Assembly: GCF_002865645.1 (NCBI RefSeq)
Contig: NW_020194684.1
Span: forward strand, 2,919,030 to 2,983,029
Direction: 5' to 3'
DNA length: 64,000 nucleotides
Source: Hyaloscypha bicolor E
Lineage: Eukaryota > Ascomycota > Leotiomycetes > Helotiales > Hyaloscyphaceae
Notes under the pieces: generated by a model
Seen by the model: the letters and a program-made list of their open reading frames with translations, nothing else
The model's database searches: none
Told to the model about the DNA's origin: nothing
Position numbers and translations under genes: made by a program
Shown: positions 28,455 through 41,474 of the stretch, piece after piece
Numbering within the stretch: position 1 is the first letter of the stretch
Layout: every line of letters starts with the position of its first letter

Positions 28455-28940
28455 CTAATTAGTTTATATATATAGATTAGAAACAGAATAGTTATACTAA
28501 AAGAGGTATCCGGTAGCCCTTAGTAATATTAATCTAATTATATTAAAGGGGGGAATTACCTATTAAACTCTATAAAAAAGCATCCGGTAGCCTAAGAAAA
28601 AAAACCCTAGTTCTTGCTAATTAATAAGTAATTAGCTATTTAACTATCTATCTATTTAACTTCTACTATTCTTTAAAACCAACTTCTTTTAGTTCTAAGA
28701 CTACTTTTTTAGAAACTATCTTTTCTACTTATATAATACCCGTATTTATAAAATACTTTCTCCGGAATATATATCCTATATATGCCCTTAAAGCTCTTTA
28801 ACTATTACTTCGATTTTATTATTAAATCGAGTTCTTTAAGCTTTAGACTCTCCCGGAATCATAATATTTTATTTCCTAAATTTCTTGTTATAGACAAAAT
28901 ATTTAAGAGTAAAATATTTACTTTAATACCTATAATACTC

Positions 28941-29020
28941 TTAGATATCTAGGATATCTAATATCTGAACCAGGTATCTAATATCTTAACTAGATATCTG
29001 AACTAGATATCTGGATATCT
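28941..29020 (+). repeat. AGATATCT-type minisatellite
   Basis: Imperfect repeats of 'agatatctgaacta' and 'aggatatctaatatct' in the leader of the Copia element. Similar wording occurs in the array at 60,556-60,718. Confidence 0.55.
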
Positions 29021-32000
29021 TTACTACTAAACCCTTTCTATAAAAAATACCACGAATTACTTTACTCTTAAACCCCTCTTACTACAAATTATATATATAT
29101 ACCAGAGAGGGCTTAGCCCTAAGAATTCGGGATAGTAAACCTTTAGGATAGATATAAGCAAATAAAGAAATAGAAGAATAGTATTAACCTGGCTAGCTCT
29201 AATAATAAGGAAATCCTAGATTACCTTAATACCAGATTATTTTAGTATAAGATAGAGAAGTTAACTAATAAGAATCTCTGGGAATTATTTAAGAAAGATT
29301 TTAGTAACTTTAACCTCGAGATATTTAATTAGCTAGATTAATATATACTATACTAATTACAAACTACTTTATAATATAGTAATATTTATATTAAATATAA
29401 TTATAGTTACTTTATTATTATATAGTTCCTAGTTAATACTATTTAGAGAGAAAAGTAATATATCTAAACTATAAATAATATTATTACTACTAGATAAGAC
29501 CTTAAAGCAGGCCCTATTACCTTATTATATATATCCCTAAATAATAGTATTATAAGAAATTAATATATTAAATTAATTATTACTTATATTCCTTTATTAC
29601 CTGCTATTTCTTTATTATCTATAACTATTTCTGCTAGTACCGGACTATAGAAAGCCAAAGCTAATAATCTCCTACTATTTCTACTATTTTCAAATGGCCC
29701 TTTAGCTAGCTCTTTTACTATAAAGCTAATTAGAGAAGTAGTAAAGATATATACTAAGGTATAGAAATATAATAGAACTAATAGTAGTTTCGACTAAAAA
29801 CTTACTATTTTCCTTAATATTTACTAATATATAGAGCTTTTAGAAAAGGCATTAGTAAGAGTTTTTTCTACTATATTAAAGGAACTAGTATAAGACTACT
29901 TCTATAATAACTAGCTCTCTTAATATATATATAAAAAAGCCTATACAAATATTTATAGTTTTTTTAAAGGCCCTAGTTACTATTATTAAAATTTAGATAA
30001 ATGAAATACTATTATTTTAGTAATTATAATAGTAAAAAACCCTAAAAAGACAATATTCGAGCTTATTTAAATACTAATTAATAACCTATACAAATTATAA
30101 TATAGCCTTATTCCTGCTTTATAAACTACTAAATTTCTATATAATAAGATTATTATCTTTTATTAAGGCTTACTAGTATACTAATATATAATCTCGGACT
30201 CTCCTAATAATCTCGGCTAGCTTATTAATAAGCTCTAATTATCTATTACTACCTATAAGAAGAAATAATAAATTAATATCCAGATTCTTTTTATTAATTA
30301 AAAATATTATTCTTAAAACTCTCTAAACTATTATCTGTCCGGAAATTATTAATACGGACCTAGCTATAACTTTGGAACCCGTAATAACTATTTCAAGCCC
30401 TGTAATTATAATAATTATATTCCGAAGTTATATTTTATATATAAGAAACCCGAATACTACTTATAGAAATATATATTAGAAAAATAAGAGACTAAAAAGG
30501 CTCGATTTAAGAATAGAAATATTTACTAATTTAGATCCTAAAATACCTGTAATTTTAATAAATGCTTTAGTAGTACTTATATATAGTATATTACCGAATT
30601 TAAAAGAGAAGAAAATAATAAGAATAATAAGAACAAACTAATAAGTAATGCTTTTAAAGCCTTACTAGCAGAAATAGATAAAGAAAAGAAATATTATTTT
30701 AATTCCTACTTTATTTCCGTTAAGAGCTTTCTAGCTACTCCTATAACTTCTATTTCTACTATTCCTATAACTAATACCCTTATAAATAACCTCACTTTCC
30801 TTTCCCTTATATACTAAATAATAGGCGAAAACTATATCCTAGAGCCTATTAAATAGATAGAGAATACCCAGATATTTATAGTTAATAGTATATTAAGATA
30901 TAATACTTATTACTTTTATAAAGTTATAATTAATACTAGAGCTTTTAAATTCTTAACTACTAGTTCTAACTAATTCCAAGCTTTATAATAGACTAATAAT
31001 AGTATTAAACTTAATAAAACTATTAAAGATTAAGTTAATATCTAGTTTAATATTAGATTTATATCTTTTATTAGATTTATAATAATAAGAATACTAATTA
31101 GGTAAGTATAATTCTATATTATATTTATAAAAACTCTATTTCTATTTAGCTTAGCTAATATAAATAAGCTAGAGATTTACTTTAATAATCTTACTAATTA
31201 TCTTATTACTTCTAATAAATACTTTATATCTATAGTATAATATTTTAAATATTCTTTCTTACTTTGGAATATTATTCTATAAAGCTTTATTTTCGAATTC
31301 TTTATTTATAATTCCTGCTTTTTTATAAAGGTCAAATTATAATATCTATATTACTATTTTAGTTATTTATCTATTAATAAGCTCCGAAATATACTAGAAT
31401 AAATAGGCTATAATATTAATATAGAAGTCCTTAAGTACTTTATAAAATACTATAAATAATACCAGAAATTCAGATAATTATTAAAATAATTTAAGTTTAA
31501 TCTAAAAGATAATATTAGCTTTAATTATTCTATTATTAATAATATTTTCTATATTTCTAGTAAGCTTATACTTTATATTATTAATAAAGGCACTCGATAT
31601 TAAGCCGGCTAATAGCTTTAAAATATTAGTATATTATATACTTGAGATATCCTAAAGTAGTATTAGATTAATACCTATTTAGGCCCTTCCGATTAGATTA
31701 TAGCAGATACCGGAAAGCAGTTTACTAGTAAGAAGTTTACTTAGCTTATAAATACTATAGAAATCAAGATTAAAATTATTCTTATAAAAGCTTATAATTC
31801 CGTCGGAATTATAGAATACTATTATAGCCCGATTTAATATATTTATCTTATTATTATAGCCAAAATTAATAGAATTAATAAGAATACCGTATTCTAAATA
31901 GCTTTTAAGGCCATTAATAATTCTGTTAGACCTAATAGTATTATTCTAATTCTCTTGATTTATAGTACTTTACCTTAAATAACCGAATATAATACTTTAT

Positions 32001-34058
32001 TACTAACTATATTATAGTAATTAGTAGTACTTAAGAAGGTAATAGTAGAAATTTAGAAGCTTTAAGCTAGATACCAGATTACAAATGCCCTAAATACCCG
32101 AAATAGTTCTAGTATTACTAATATTTATAAACTTTCCTTAAATTCGGATATTCTTATATAATATAAAGAGAATACTAATTAATCTAGTAATTAGGATAGA
32201 TTATATAAGCTAGTAGCTATTAATAGAGAGAACTATATACTAGCTTTATTATATAATAATACTACCTTTTACTTAATCTCTATAAAGCCCTTTTATATAG
32301 GGAATATTAAGGTTATTACTAATAGCCCCGAACTTAAATCTATTCTCGAACTCTATAATAATACCAAAAGTAATATAGGTATAATTCCTCTTATTATTCC
32401 CGCTATTTCACTAAAGTATAATAGAAAATACTCTTATAAAAACCCGGATATTACGGTATTTCTATAGGATAATAACTTATATAAGAACTTCTATTAAGTT
32501 AAAGTTACTAGCCTTTTAGAAAAGAATATATTTGAGGTTATTTCCAGATCTCAGATACTAAAGGAGATATATATCTTTAATTCCCGGTTTATTAATAAGA
32601 TTAAGAATAAGGATATAAAAAGAGAGTTTAAGAAATTAAGACTAGTTATTTAAGCTTATAATAATAGTAAGAAATATATAGTATTAATATAATTACCTAC
32701 TATTTAATATATTAGCCAGAGAATTATTCTTAGTATTACTACTATAATAATAGATACTATAGAACTATATTTACGAGATATCTTATAAGCTTATATCTAA
32801 TTAATAATCTTGCTTAATTGTAATTTTTATATTAACCTACTTTATAAGCTTACTAGAGAGCTAAATCTAAATAATAATTTGGTTCTAAAGGTTATAAAAC
32901 TATTATATAATATATTAGAAGCCGGGAATTACTAGTTTAAGACTTATTATTTCTATTATATTAATAAGCTTTCTATAAAATAGTTAATTTATAACTCTTA
33001 TTTCCTTTATAATAAGTAATCTTTCGGAATTATTAGTCTTTAAACTAATAATACCCTATTTATTAGAACTAATAATTTTGTAAAGGCAAAGTAACTAAAG
33101 CTCTATAAGGCTAAGTTCTTGGCTAAGAAATGCAAATATCTTATTTCTGACTATAATCTCAAGTTTAATAGAGGTATTATTTATATAAATACTACTAGAA
33201 TTACTTTTATATAGGAATACTAGTATAAAAACTTCCGAATTATTTCTATAAAAAATACTATTACTATAAGTAATAGGGGTACTATTTGCCAAGATCTCTC
33301 TATTAAGAACTAATATATTACCTAATATACTAGAGAAATATATATTATATTAGTCTATTAACCAGAAGCTTTATATAACCTATTAATTACTACTTAAGCT
33401 ATTAAACTCTCGGAAACTAATATAAAGGCACTTAATAAGTATATTTAATAGTAAATTAAGAATACTACTAGAGAACTAAGATTTATAAAGCTAGTAAAGA
33501 AGTTCTTATATTTAATTATTTTTATGAATACTTTATTTGCAAATAATAGAGATCTCTTTTTCTAAATCGGATATATTCTAGTTCTAGTAAATGGAACTAG
33601 ATATACTAATATTATCTACTAGTTCTTTACCAAATATAAGAGAGTTACCAGAAGCGTTCTAGCTTCGGAACTCTATAGTATAGCTTATGATTTTAATATA
33701 GGCATTTTAGTTAAATCTATAATTAATAGAATACTAGAAATAGAACTATTACTAGTAGTTTATACGAATTCGAAGTTATTATACAAATGCCTTATTAAAT
33801 TGGGAACTACTTATAAAAAGCATCTAATAATTAATATAATATACTTTTGCCAAGTATATAAATAATAAAAGATTATAGAAGTTAAATGAATTAAGGGAAA
33901 ATCAAATCCTGCCGATTCTATAATGAAATTAAAGCTAACAAATGCCCTCAAGTACCTAATTAATATAAATACCATATAATTAGATATAGAGAAATAGGTC
34001 GAGTATAGATAGGGCAGAAAATAGATATATAGGATAAGAGAATATTATAGGAGTAGAA

Positions 34059-34094
34059 GTTATATATAAAAGGCCGTGGCCTTTAGTATATAAC
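34059..34094. repeat. Shared palindrome, copy 4 (Copia 3' region)
   Basis: Outer arms GTTATATA / TATATAAC and core AAAGGCC-GT-GGCCTTT. It lies after the RNase H remnant and about 125 bp before the 3' LTR. Confidence 0.75.
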
Positions 34095-34217
34095 CAAATT
34101 TTTTAGAAGTAATATGGATATATAGAGCGTTTGGGAATTTGGTACTAGGCCGGATTAGGAAATTTGCATGTAATTAGAGGAAGATACTATTTTTTGCGTT
34201 TTTTAAAGAGTTTCTAG

Positions 34218-34472
34218 TATTAGTATAGCTATTCTTTTAGAAGTTATATGCGTAGTTACGGGATACGGGATACGGGATATAGTTAAATAACCTCGCGTCT
34301 CATTAGTAACTCGACTAGTAAACTAGACTCCTTTAGGCTTAGCAGATTTAGGGATCGCATATTAATACCACGATACTATAATTCTTACTTCTAAATAATA
34401 ACTTTACTAACTATATATAAATAGCATTCCATAACTTATATAATAGTATTATATATTACTAGTAAACTAATA
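34218..34472 (+). repeat. 3' LTR of the Copia element
   Basis: 255 bp direct repeat of the 5' LTR, shorter mainly through fewer heptamers. It is followed by the target duplication ACTAG. Confidence 0.85.
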
Positions 34473-34839
34473 ACTAGTTTTATACTAATTTTTTATAGGT
34501 ATTATTCGAGAAACCAGTTATTAAAAAGCAGGAAATATATTTATATAATATATATATTAATTTTATACTAATATTATATAAATATTATATAAATACTATT
34601 TATTTAAATTAAGAAAAAATATTAAATTCTAGTTAAATATATAAAAAAGACTAATAAAAAGCTAGATAAAAAGCAAATTCTAAAAATATTTTCTTTTCTT
34701 TTTTAAAGAATTATTATTAATATTTATTAAAATAATAATAGAAAATAAGATTAGTTTATTATTTATATATATATAATATATATTAATAATAATCTAAAAC
34801 TTTATTATTTATAAATTAAAAGTTAATATATATTAAGCC
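34473..34839. other. Continuation of the satellite and AT-rich spacer
   Basis: The first ~150 bp continue the 112-bp satellite cut at 28,143 (the phrases 'tagttttatactaat' and 'attattcgagaaacc' recur). The rest is A/T-rich with nothing recognisable. Confidence 0.65.
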
Positions 34840-35085
34840 TATTACGGGTACGGTATTTAGGGCTTGAAAAGCAAGGTAGAAGGTCCCTTATAAAGACGAT
34901 TTAAAGCTAAGGAAAGGAAAACTAGAATATAGGAGGCTTTAAGGAAATATATATACCCTATAATACGCTAGTCCCAAAGGGGCTTAGCCTTCTAAATATC
35001 TCTAGTGCATTTCAAGTATACTTCCCTAGCAAGGCGGCCGCGTCACGTGCGTCTAGGAAGTATCTGGTATCTAGAAATCATAATA
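34840..35085 (-). repeat. Left LTR of the 6.6-kb Gypsy element (3' LTR by orientation)
   Basis: 246 bp, from TATTACGGGTACGG to CATAATA. Contains a GCGGCCGC octamer at 35,034-35,041. Differences from the right LTR are almost all transitions. Confidence 0.88.
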
Positions 35086-35195
35086 TTACCTCTTCCTTCG
35101 AAATAAGCTCGTCCCCGAGCTTTATAAAAGCCATTAATCCATCTAATTTCGTATTATTTTCCTTCTCAAAGTAAACTAGTATCTTGAATATAGAT

Positions 35196-35231
35196 ATTAT
35201 ATATAAAAGGCCGGCGCCTTTACTATATGAC
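35196..35231. repeat. Shared palindrome, copy 5 (6.6-kb Gypsy 3' region)
   Basis: Core AAAGGC-CGGC-GCCTTT with AT-rich outer arms ATTATATA / TATATGAC. It lies about 110 bp inside the 3' LTR. Confidence 0.65.
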
Positions 35232-38200
35232 TTAGAAGGGTTTATTATTATTTCCGCGTGATTCTAGACAAGTATTATTTTTTATATAGTCTAGCTAATA
35301 TTACAGGTTTTGTAGAGGTTCTAGTATATTAATATTATTATTATAGAAACTCTATAAAACTAGGGGGCTATTACTTAGTACCGAAGCTAGATACTATACT
35401 AGATCCTTATCCTAACTAACCTAATGAATTCTATACTTTAGCCTATTTCTTACTAGCTTGACTATAATAACCTGCTTAATACTATACTCTTGTTTGCTAT
35501 TCTCTAGTATTAATAGGGGCGGTTCCGGGTTTGCTTAACCTAGTAGAGAATTCTGGGGGTTTTTTCATAGCTTCTCTATATAAAAAACTAGGTATATCTT
35601 TATGGTTTCCGGTAGTTTTAGGAGGAATAAGTAGCTATACTATTCTAGAATCTTAAATAGGCCCTCTATTTAATTCCCTAGCTTCTGGCTTGAATAATTA
35701 GATTTCTAGTACTTTGTAATAATTCATACTTTGTCTCTAACTTTGAAATTAATTAGATAGTAGTATTTATTAGCTTGTATTATATATTATTCCTATACTT
35801 ATTTTATATAGCCTTAGGCAAGTTGCTATAATTCATGTAATTAATTTACTAATACTTTAGCTTTATTCCTATTTAGCTTCTCCTTAGGTGAGCTAGCTTT
35901 AATAGAAGAGTTCTAGTCTAGAGAAATACGAGGTTTATAGCTCTTTTCTATTATAAATAGGAACTAGCTAATAGTTTTATACTAAAGGGAAGCTTGTTAA
36001 TAATTAATTATAGTAACCCATTTATTCTAGTTATTCTAGTAATAGTTAATATATAGACGTAATCTCTAATTAAAGTACTAATTAATAATTTCCGTTTATT
36101 CGTTCATTTAAGGGTAATTAGCTATTAAAAGCTTGAGCTTAGTACTAATTCTCATATAGAATTTGCTTTAAAAATCGGATATAAATTAGGGTTCCCGATC
36201 TGATATAATTATTTCTGGAATGCCTATTTAGTATACTATATAAAGTAAAAACAGGAGTACTAGTTACTTGGCCGTAATTATATCTCGTACAGGAATTGTA
36301 ATTAGGTACTTAGACAAGTAATTCACGAATATAGCAATTATATTATAGCCCGATTTGCTTTCTGGATAGCTCTTGAAATTTATAGTAATATATTATTAGG
36401 GGTAATTAGGAACTAAAAAGGGATAAAGTAAATCAGGCTTCTTATCTCTAGGTATATATAATCTCCTATAAGTATAGTAATTACTATAGTATTAATTAAT
36501 ATTCTTGCCTATAGATAGCTAGTAATATTACTCCTTTAGTAGCTAATGGAGCTTTATATATCTAGAATATCCAGAAAGGGGTTTATTATATACTTTACGG
36601 ATTAGGGCAGTCTATAAGAGTAGCCCGGGGGTCATTTTATTCTCCGTAATATAGAGTCTTCTATAGTATAAAAGGAGGCCGTCTTATAGTATCCAGATAT
36701 TACTTTTGGCTTAGGCTATTATATATAGCTTCTCTAGATCCGGTAATATATAATTATCCTATAGGATCTTATCTATAAGTTATAAACTGCTATACTTGGC
36801 GAGAGCCTCTAATAGTGCTTCTATAAGGGCAATTATAGCGGAGTTTACCGGTAAAGCTTCTAAGATAATACCTTCTTCTAGGGGAATTATACCTCTAATA
36901 AGGGTATTTTCCTCCGGAAAGTCTTTAGTATATGCTTGGTTTTTAGAGCCGAATTCCGGATTAAGTAAGCCGACTTTATAGAGTATTACTACGAGCTATA
37001 AGTTATAAATAATCTCCGGGTTAATCTTATTTTTGGGAAGAAATACTTGAGTTTATAGCTTTTTCTTAATCTGGCCCTAAGTATTTACTTTATCCTGTCT
37101 TTATAATAAAGTATCTGCTTACTTATTCGATTTTCTAAAATAATATATAAGCTTGAAGTAATAGCAGAATAAGAGCTTAGCCTATCTAGCTTATTAAAAA
37201 GAGAGCTTCTTAGTAGTTATAAAGTACTCTAAGGCACGGTAATTAGAATAGACCTTAAAAGAAGCATTCTAAAGGCCTTCTAGCTTAGCTCTTTATTCCT
37301 CTAGTACTTGTATTATAGTAAGTATCTTCTTATTATATATATTATAATTAAGCTTTATCGGAAATATAGTTTTGGAAAAATAAGCTATAGGATATTAAAG
37401 GCCTATTTCTGAGTTTTATTAAGAGAGTAGGCCAGTAATTACTTCTTTAGATATATCTATTTCTATTATTATAGGCAGATCTGAATTATAGTATTATAGA
37501 ACTAGGATAGAAACTATAGCTTTCTTTAGGCAGATAAAAGCCTCTTAATATTACTTGAATTACTTAAAGGGAATACCCTTTTTTATAAGTAAGGTAAGGA
37601 GTCTAGTAATTCGTTCGTACTCTCTAATAAAGTGTCTATAAAAGTTATAGAAGCCGAGAAAGAACTATATGCCCTTAACTGTTTTTAGAGGTTACTAGTT
37701 ATGTATTATTTTAACTTTATTAGAATTTACTTTAATACTAGATATAGAAATAATAAAGCCTAAGTACTTTATATATATAATCTTAAATTCTAATTTCTTG
37801 ATATTTACTTAAAGGCTAGTAAGGCATAAGTAGTCTAATACTTTTTATACGTACTATTCGTATTCTACTAGGTTCTCTAAGTAAATAAGAATATTATTAA
37901 GATATACCGTATAAAAGTTATCTAGATACTCGAAAAGCGTATTATTTATATAGCGCTAATATATAGCCGGGCTATTTATAAGGCCTTCCTAGAGAATATT
38001 ATATTTATATACTCTATAGCGGGTATGAAATATTATTAGCTTCTAAGAGTCCGGGTTTATAGCTATATAATAAAAAGCTTGGCAAATATCTAATTTGATA
38101 TAAATTTTGGCTTTAGATAATTGACTTAAAGTCTTATTAATAAGTAAAAAGAGATATTAATCCTTTCGGGTAATATTATTCAGATAGCAGAAATTAATGC

Positions 38201-41200
38201 AAAAGCATAAACCTCTATTTGCTTTCTTTATAAAAAGAACTAGTAAAGTAAAGGGAGCTTAACTAGCTTTAATAAAGCCCTTAGCCAGATTATTTTCCAA
38301 GAAACGCTTAATTTCTAGAAGCTCTTAAGTAGATTACTACCGGAGAGGTTAGTATCTAATACTCTTAGTTCTTTTTGGGCCTTTAATCTAAATCTTATAA
38401 TTATATAATCTATAGGGGAAAAGGATATTAGATTTCTTTTTAGAGAAAATAGAGGTATATTTCTTGAGTTCCGGGAGCAATATCCTCTGGAGCTACTAAA
38501 GCTCTATTTCTTCCGGTTATTAATTCTCTGAACTAGGAATAGCTTCTCTTTCCCGAGCTTTAAGCTCTTTATTAATCTTATAAATAGAGATTCGGCCAAT
38601 AATACTTTCTTCTCTCTTAGCTATATAGTTAAATGCTATAGAGATAAGAATAGCTAGATCTAGCGTTTGCTCCTTATTAAGGATCTCTTTCCGCTTCTTT
38701 GGCTTTTACTTGGGTATTATATCTTAATCGGGCTATAGAAGCTCTTTTTCTATAGTATTATATAATTCCCTCTAATTAGTCTAAAAGAAGGAAGACTGCT
38801 TTAGAATAGAAGGTTTCTAGAAATAGCTTATAATAGAATCTCATTAATTAGCGTTCTTTTAATACTTCTTATTAGGTTACTTCTCTAGCTATTATTATAA
38901 AGTACTAATAATATAACCGAATTATACAGATTTAGGCTTATTCTTTAGCTATATAAGCCTATATCTTTTATAGTTAACTAGAATATTAATATATACTACC
39001 TATTTTCTACTAAGAATAATATTATAATCTCCAAGATTTAGGATAATTATAGATACGTTAATACTTTATCCATTAATTAGAAATAAGACTTCTATATATT
39101 TCTTAGCGGACTTAGCTAGCTTTTCGTTAAAACCGTATATAATATAGGGTAAGGGAAGAAATTATAGTTCTATTCTTAAGAATTACTTTATAAGCTAAGC
39201 AAGCTTTATATTAATAAAAGCGTAACTATTAGCTCTAGTATTAATAAGGAAAGAAGACTTAATTCCTAATTTATTTATACTAATAATATAGGGCATTATA
39301 AGAGTATTTCCTCCTATTAGATAAGTTAAGTTAATCTCTACCAAATCCATATAATAAGCCCCTAAAGTAGAGACTTTCTTTAGGGGTACTTGTTTCCCGG
39401 TTCTATACCAGAATTAGAACTCGAATTTTCCGAATACTTTACTAGAATAGTATACTCTAGTGAAATAGGAACTAAGCCCGGCTTGATTCTAGAAAGAGCT
39501 ACCTTAGTTTCCTTATTACATAGAACCGGATAGTATTTAATATAGTGGCCGAACTTGTTATAGTTATAGTACTTAATGGTCGAGAGATCCTTGGTCTTTA
39601 TAGGATATTACTTGCGCTTATAAGGGGGTATATACTTAATAAGAGCAGTTAATATAGGCTTCTTGGGCTCCTCTTTAGGAGTATACGAGGATATAGTACC
39701 AGAAGTAAACTTGGCTAGAATAGCTCCTGCCTTCTTATATTCCTTAGTCTTCTCGTATATAGCCTTAATCTGCTAATTATTAGTAGTATAGTACCGAGCA
39801 AAGCGAGTAGCATTAATAGAAGAATTATTATAGTATGTATATACTGACTTCTAGAGCTTTAGTAGGAGCTTCTTATTTAGTTTATACTTAATATCTTGAA
39901 AACTAATATTACCTTCTATAAATAGTTATAAGAAGAGAGTATAGAACTCCTAAAATACTTGACTAGAGCGTATTTAAAGCTTACTAAAGTCATAGCAAGC
40001 GTTCTATATCTTATTAGGGTTAGAGTATAGCTTCTTTAGGTAAGAGTAGAACTCTAAGAGCTAATGGTACCGATTCGGACTATCTTTGTTTATACGAGGG
40101 TTAGTTAGGGCAAGAGTATTGCCGGTAAGTTTACTAGAAACGTAGATAATCTTGAGATCCTCTAAGGGATATGAATTAGTATTTCCTTATAGCTTGTTCT
40201 TGATCTGAACTAGCTAGTTATCGAAGATAGTATAATCTCTAGTAAAGAGAGTTGGATCTGGAAGCTTAGTAACTCTAGTATCTCTAAAGGGAGCGTAAGA
40301 TACAGGGGATCCTGGACGGGAATAAGTGAGAGATAGTTCGGAATTCTTTTGAGAGGGGTTCGGAGTAGCCGGAGCGGGCGGAGCAGAAGTAGTTAAAGCT
40401 ACTATGAGCCGATCTACTATAGCTATATAGCGCTTAATATTATCCTCGAGCTTGGTATTATAGAGCTTAGTATTTTCGAGAATAGCTTTATTATAGCTAT
40501 AGGCATTCTTGTATGAAATAGCTCTTTGGACGTTCTCTTGGTAGCTCTTTATAATAATATTAATGTCTGAGAGTAAGGTATTAGGTTCCTTAGCCTATTT
40601 ATATAACTCTCTGGCGGTAATATAGTCTTTAGTCTCTAGAAGCTTTATAATAAAAGCAGAGGGTTCTATTTCTATAGACTTGTCTATAAATTTTCCAGGA
40701 ATACTAACGGGACATTTGGTTCGGGAAGGGCCGCTAATAGGATAACCTGAACTAGTAGGAGCTTTACCGGAAGCCTTGGCGGAAGTTAATATGATTCCTG
40801 GTTACGTGGTATTCTAGGAAATCGACCTATTATACTTTTCCTCTACCGTATCCTCCCTGGCAGTCTTATTACCGGCGTGTATATAGGGCCTATAAGGTTA
40901 TAGGATAGGGCTTGAGGGTAGCAGTTAGGTTACTGGCCTGTGGGTGCTTATTGCTCTAGGACTTTATTAAAGAGTAGCCTTTATTTGAGGTTCTTTGATT
41001 TTCGGGTTTTCAGGGGATTTCTAATATACTACTAGCGTATATTTATAAAGATGTAAATACCTGATTTCTCTAAGGGTTCTAAAGCTTTTCGCTTTTATTA
41101 TTCTGGAGTCTATTGCTCGTATTTCTAAGGTTCCGTTATCTTGGCGGCGCCTATATTACTAATAGTTCTGAATTAGTTTATTTGAAATCCTCTATAAGAT

Positions 41201-41223
41201 TAAAGGAAGTGAGCTTTGAATAC

Positions 41224-41469
41224 TATTACGAGTACGGTATTTAGGGCTTGGAAAGCAAGGTAGAAGGTCTCTTATAAAGACGATTCAAAGCTAAGGAAGG
41301 GAAAACTAGAATATAGGAGGCTTCGAGGGAATATATATACCTTATAGTGCGCTAGTCCCGAAGGGGCTTAGTCTTCTAAATATCTCTAGTATATTCCAAG
41401 CATACTTCCCTAGCGAGGCGGCCGCATTACATGTATCTAGAAGGCATCTGGTATCTGGGAATTATAATA
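41224..41469 (-). repeat. Right LTR of the 6.6-kb Gypsy element (5' LTR by orientation)
   Basis: 246 bp, from TATTACGAGTACGG to TTATAATA, followed by the target duplication AAGCC. It has the same length as the left LTR with no obvious indels. Confidence 0.88.
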
Positions 41470-41474
41470 AAGCC

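Larger units (their letters stand above)
28144..34472 (+). mobile_element. 6.3-kb RIP-inactivated Ty1/Copia retrotransposon
   Basis: LTRs at 28,144-28,454 and 34,218-34,472 are flanked by the 5-bp duplication ACTAG (28,139-28,143 and 34,473-34,477). The plus strand keeps the Copia order integrase, reverse transcriptase, RNase H. An integrase core is readable at about 31,690-32,000 (KQFTSK, then NSVGI, then FKAINNS). The RT region around 33,010-33,130 has FGII followed by TNNT, where active elements have a DD pair, so the catalytic aspartates read as Asn as expected of G-to-A RIP. RNase H is at about 33,750-33,960 (YTNSK, LIKLGTT, SNPADS). Frequent stops make it inactive. It inserted into the 112-bp satellite. 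Confidence 0.88.
34840..41469 (-). mobile_element. 6.6-kb Gypsy LTR retrotransposon, lightly RIPped
   Basis: Two 246-bp LTRs are flanked by the 5-bp duplication AAGCC (34,835-34,839 and 41,470-41,474). A purine-rich tract (GAAGGAAGAGG on the minus strand) abuts the left LTR, fixing the orientation. On the minus strand, gag lies around 39,300-40,800, with a CCHC knuckle at about 39,530-39,585 whose cysteines now read Tyr (YNYNKFGHY), as expected of TGY-to-TAY RIP. RT follows at about 38,270-37,860: LFIKKANRG, then LCFCINF, and a YLNN catalytic box in place of YLDD. RNase H and integrase remnants run down to ~35,900. G/C is clearly higher than in the neighbouring elements, so it was hit by RIP fewer times or inserted later. 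Confidence 0.88.

Noticed and set aside
33095..33292. 65-codon minus-strand ORF
   Set aside because: Antisense to the RT region of the plus-strand Copia element.
36796..36981. 61-codon plus-strand ORF
   Set aside because: Antisense to the polyprotein of the minus-strand Gypsy element, with no independent support.
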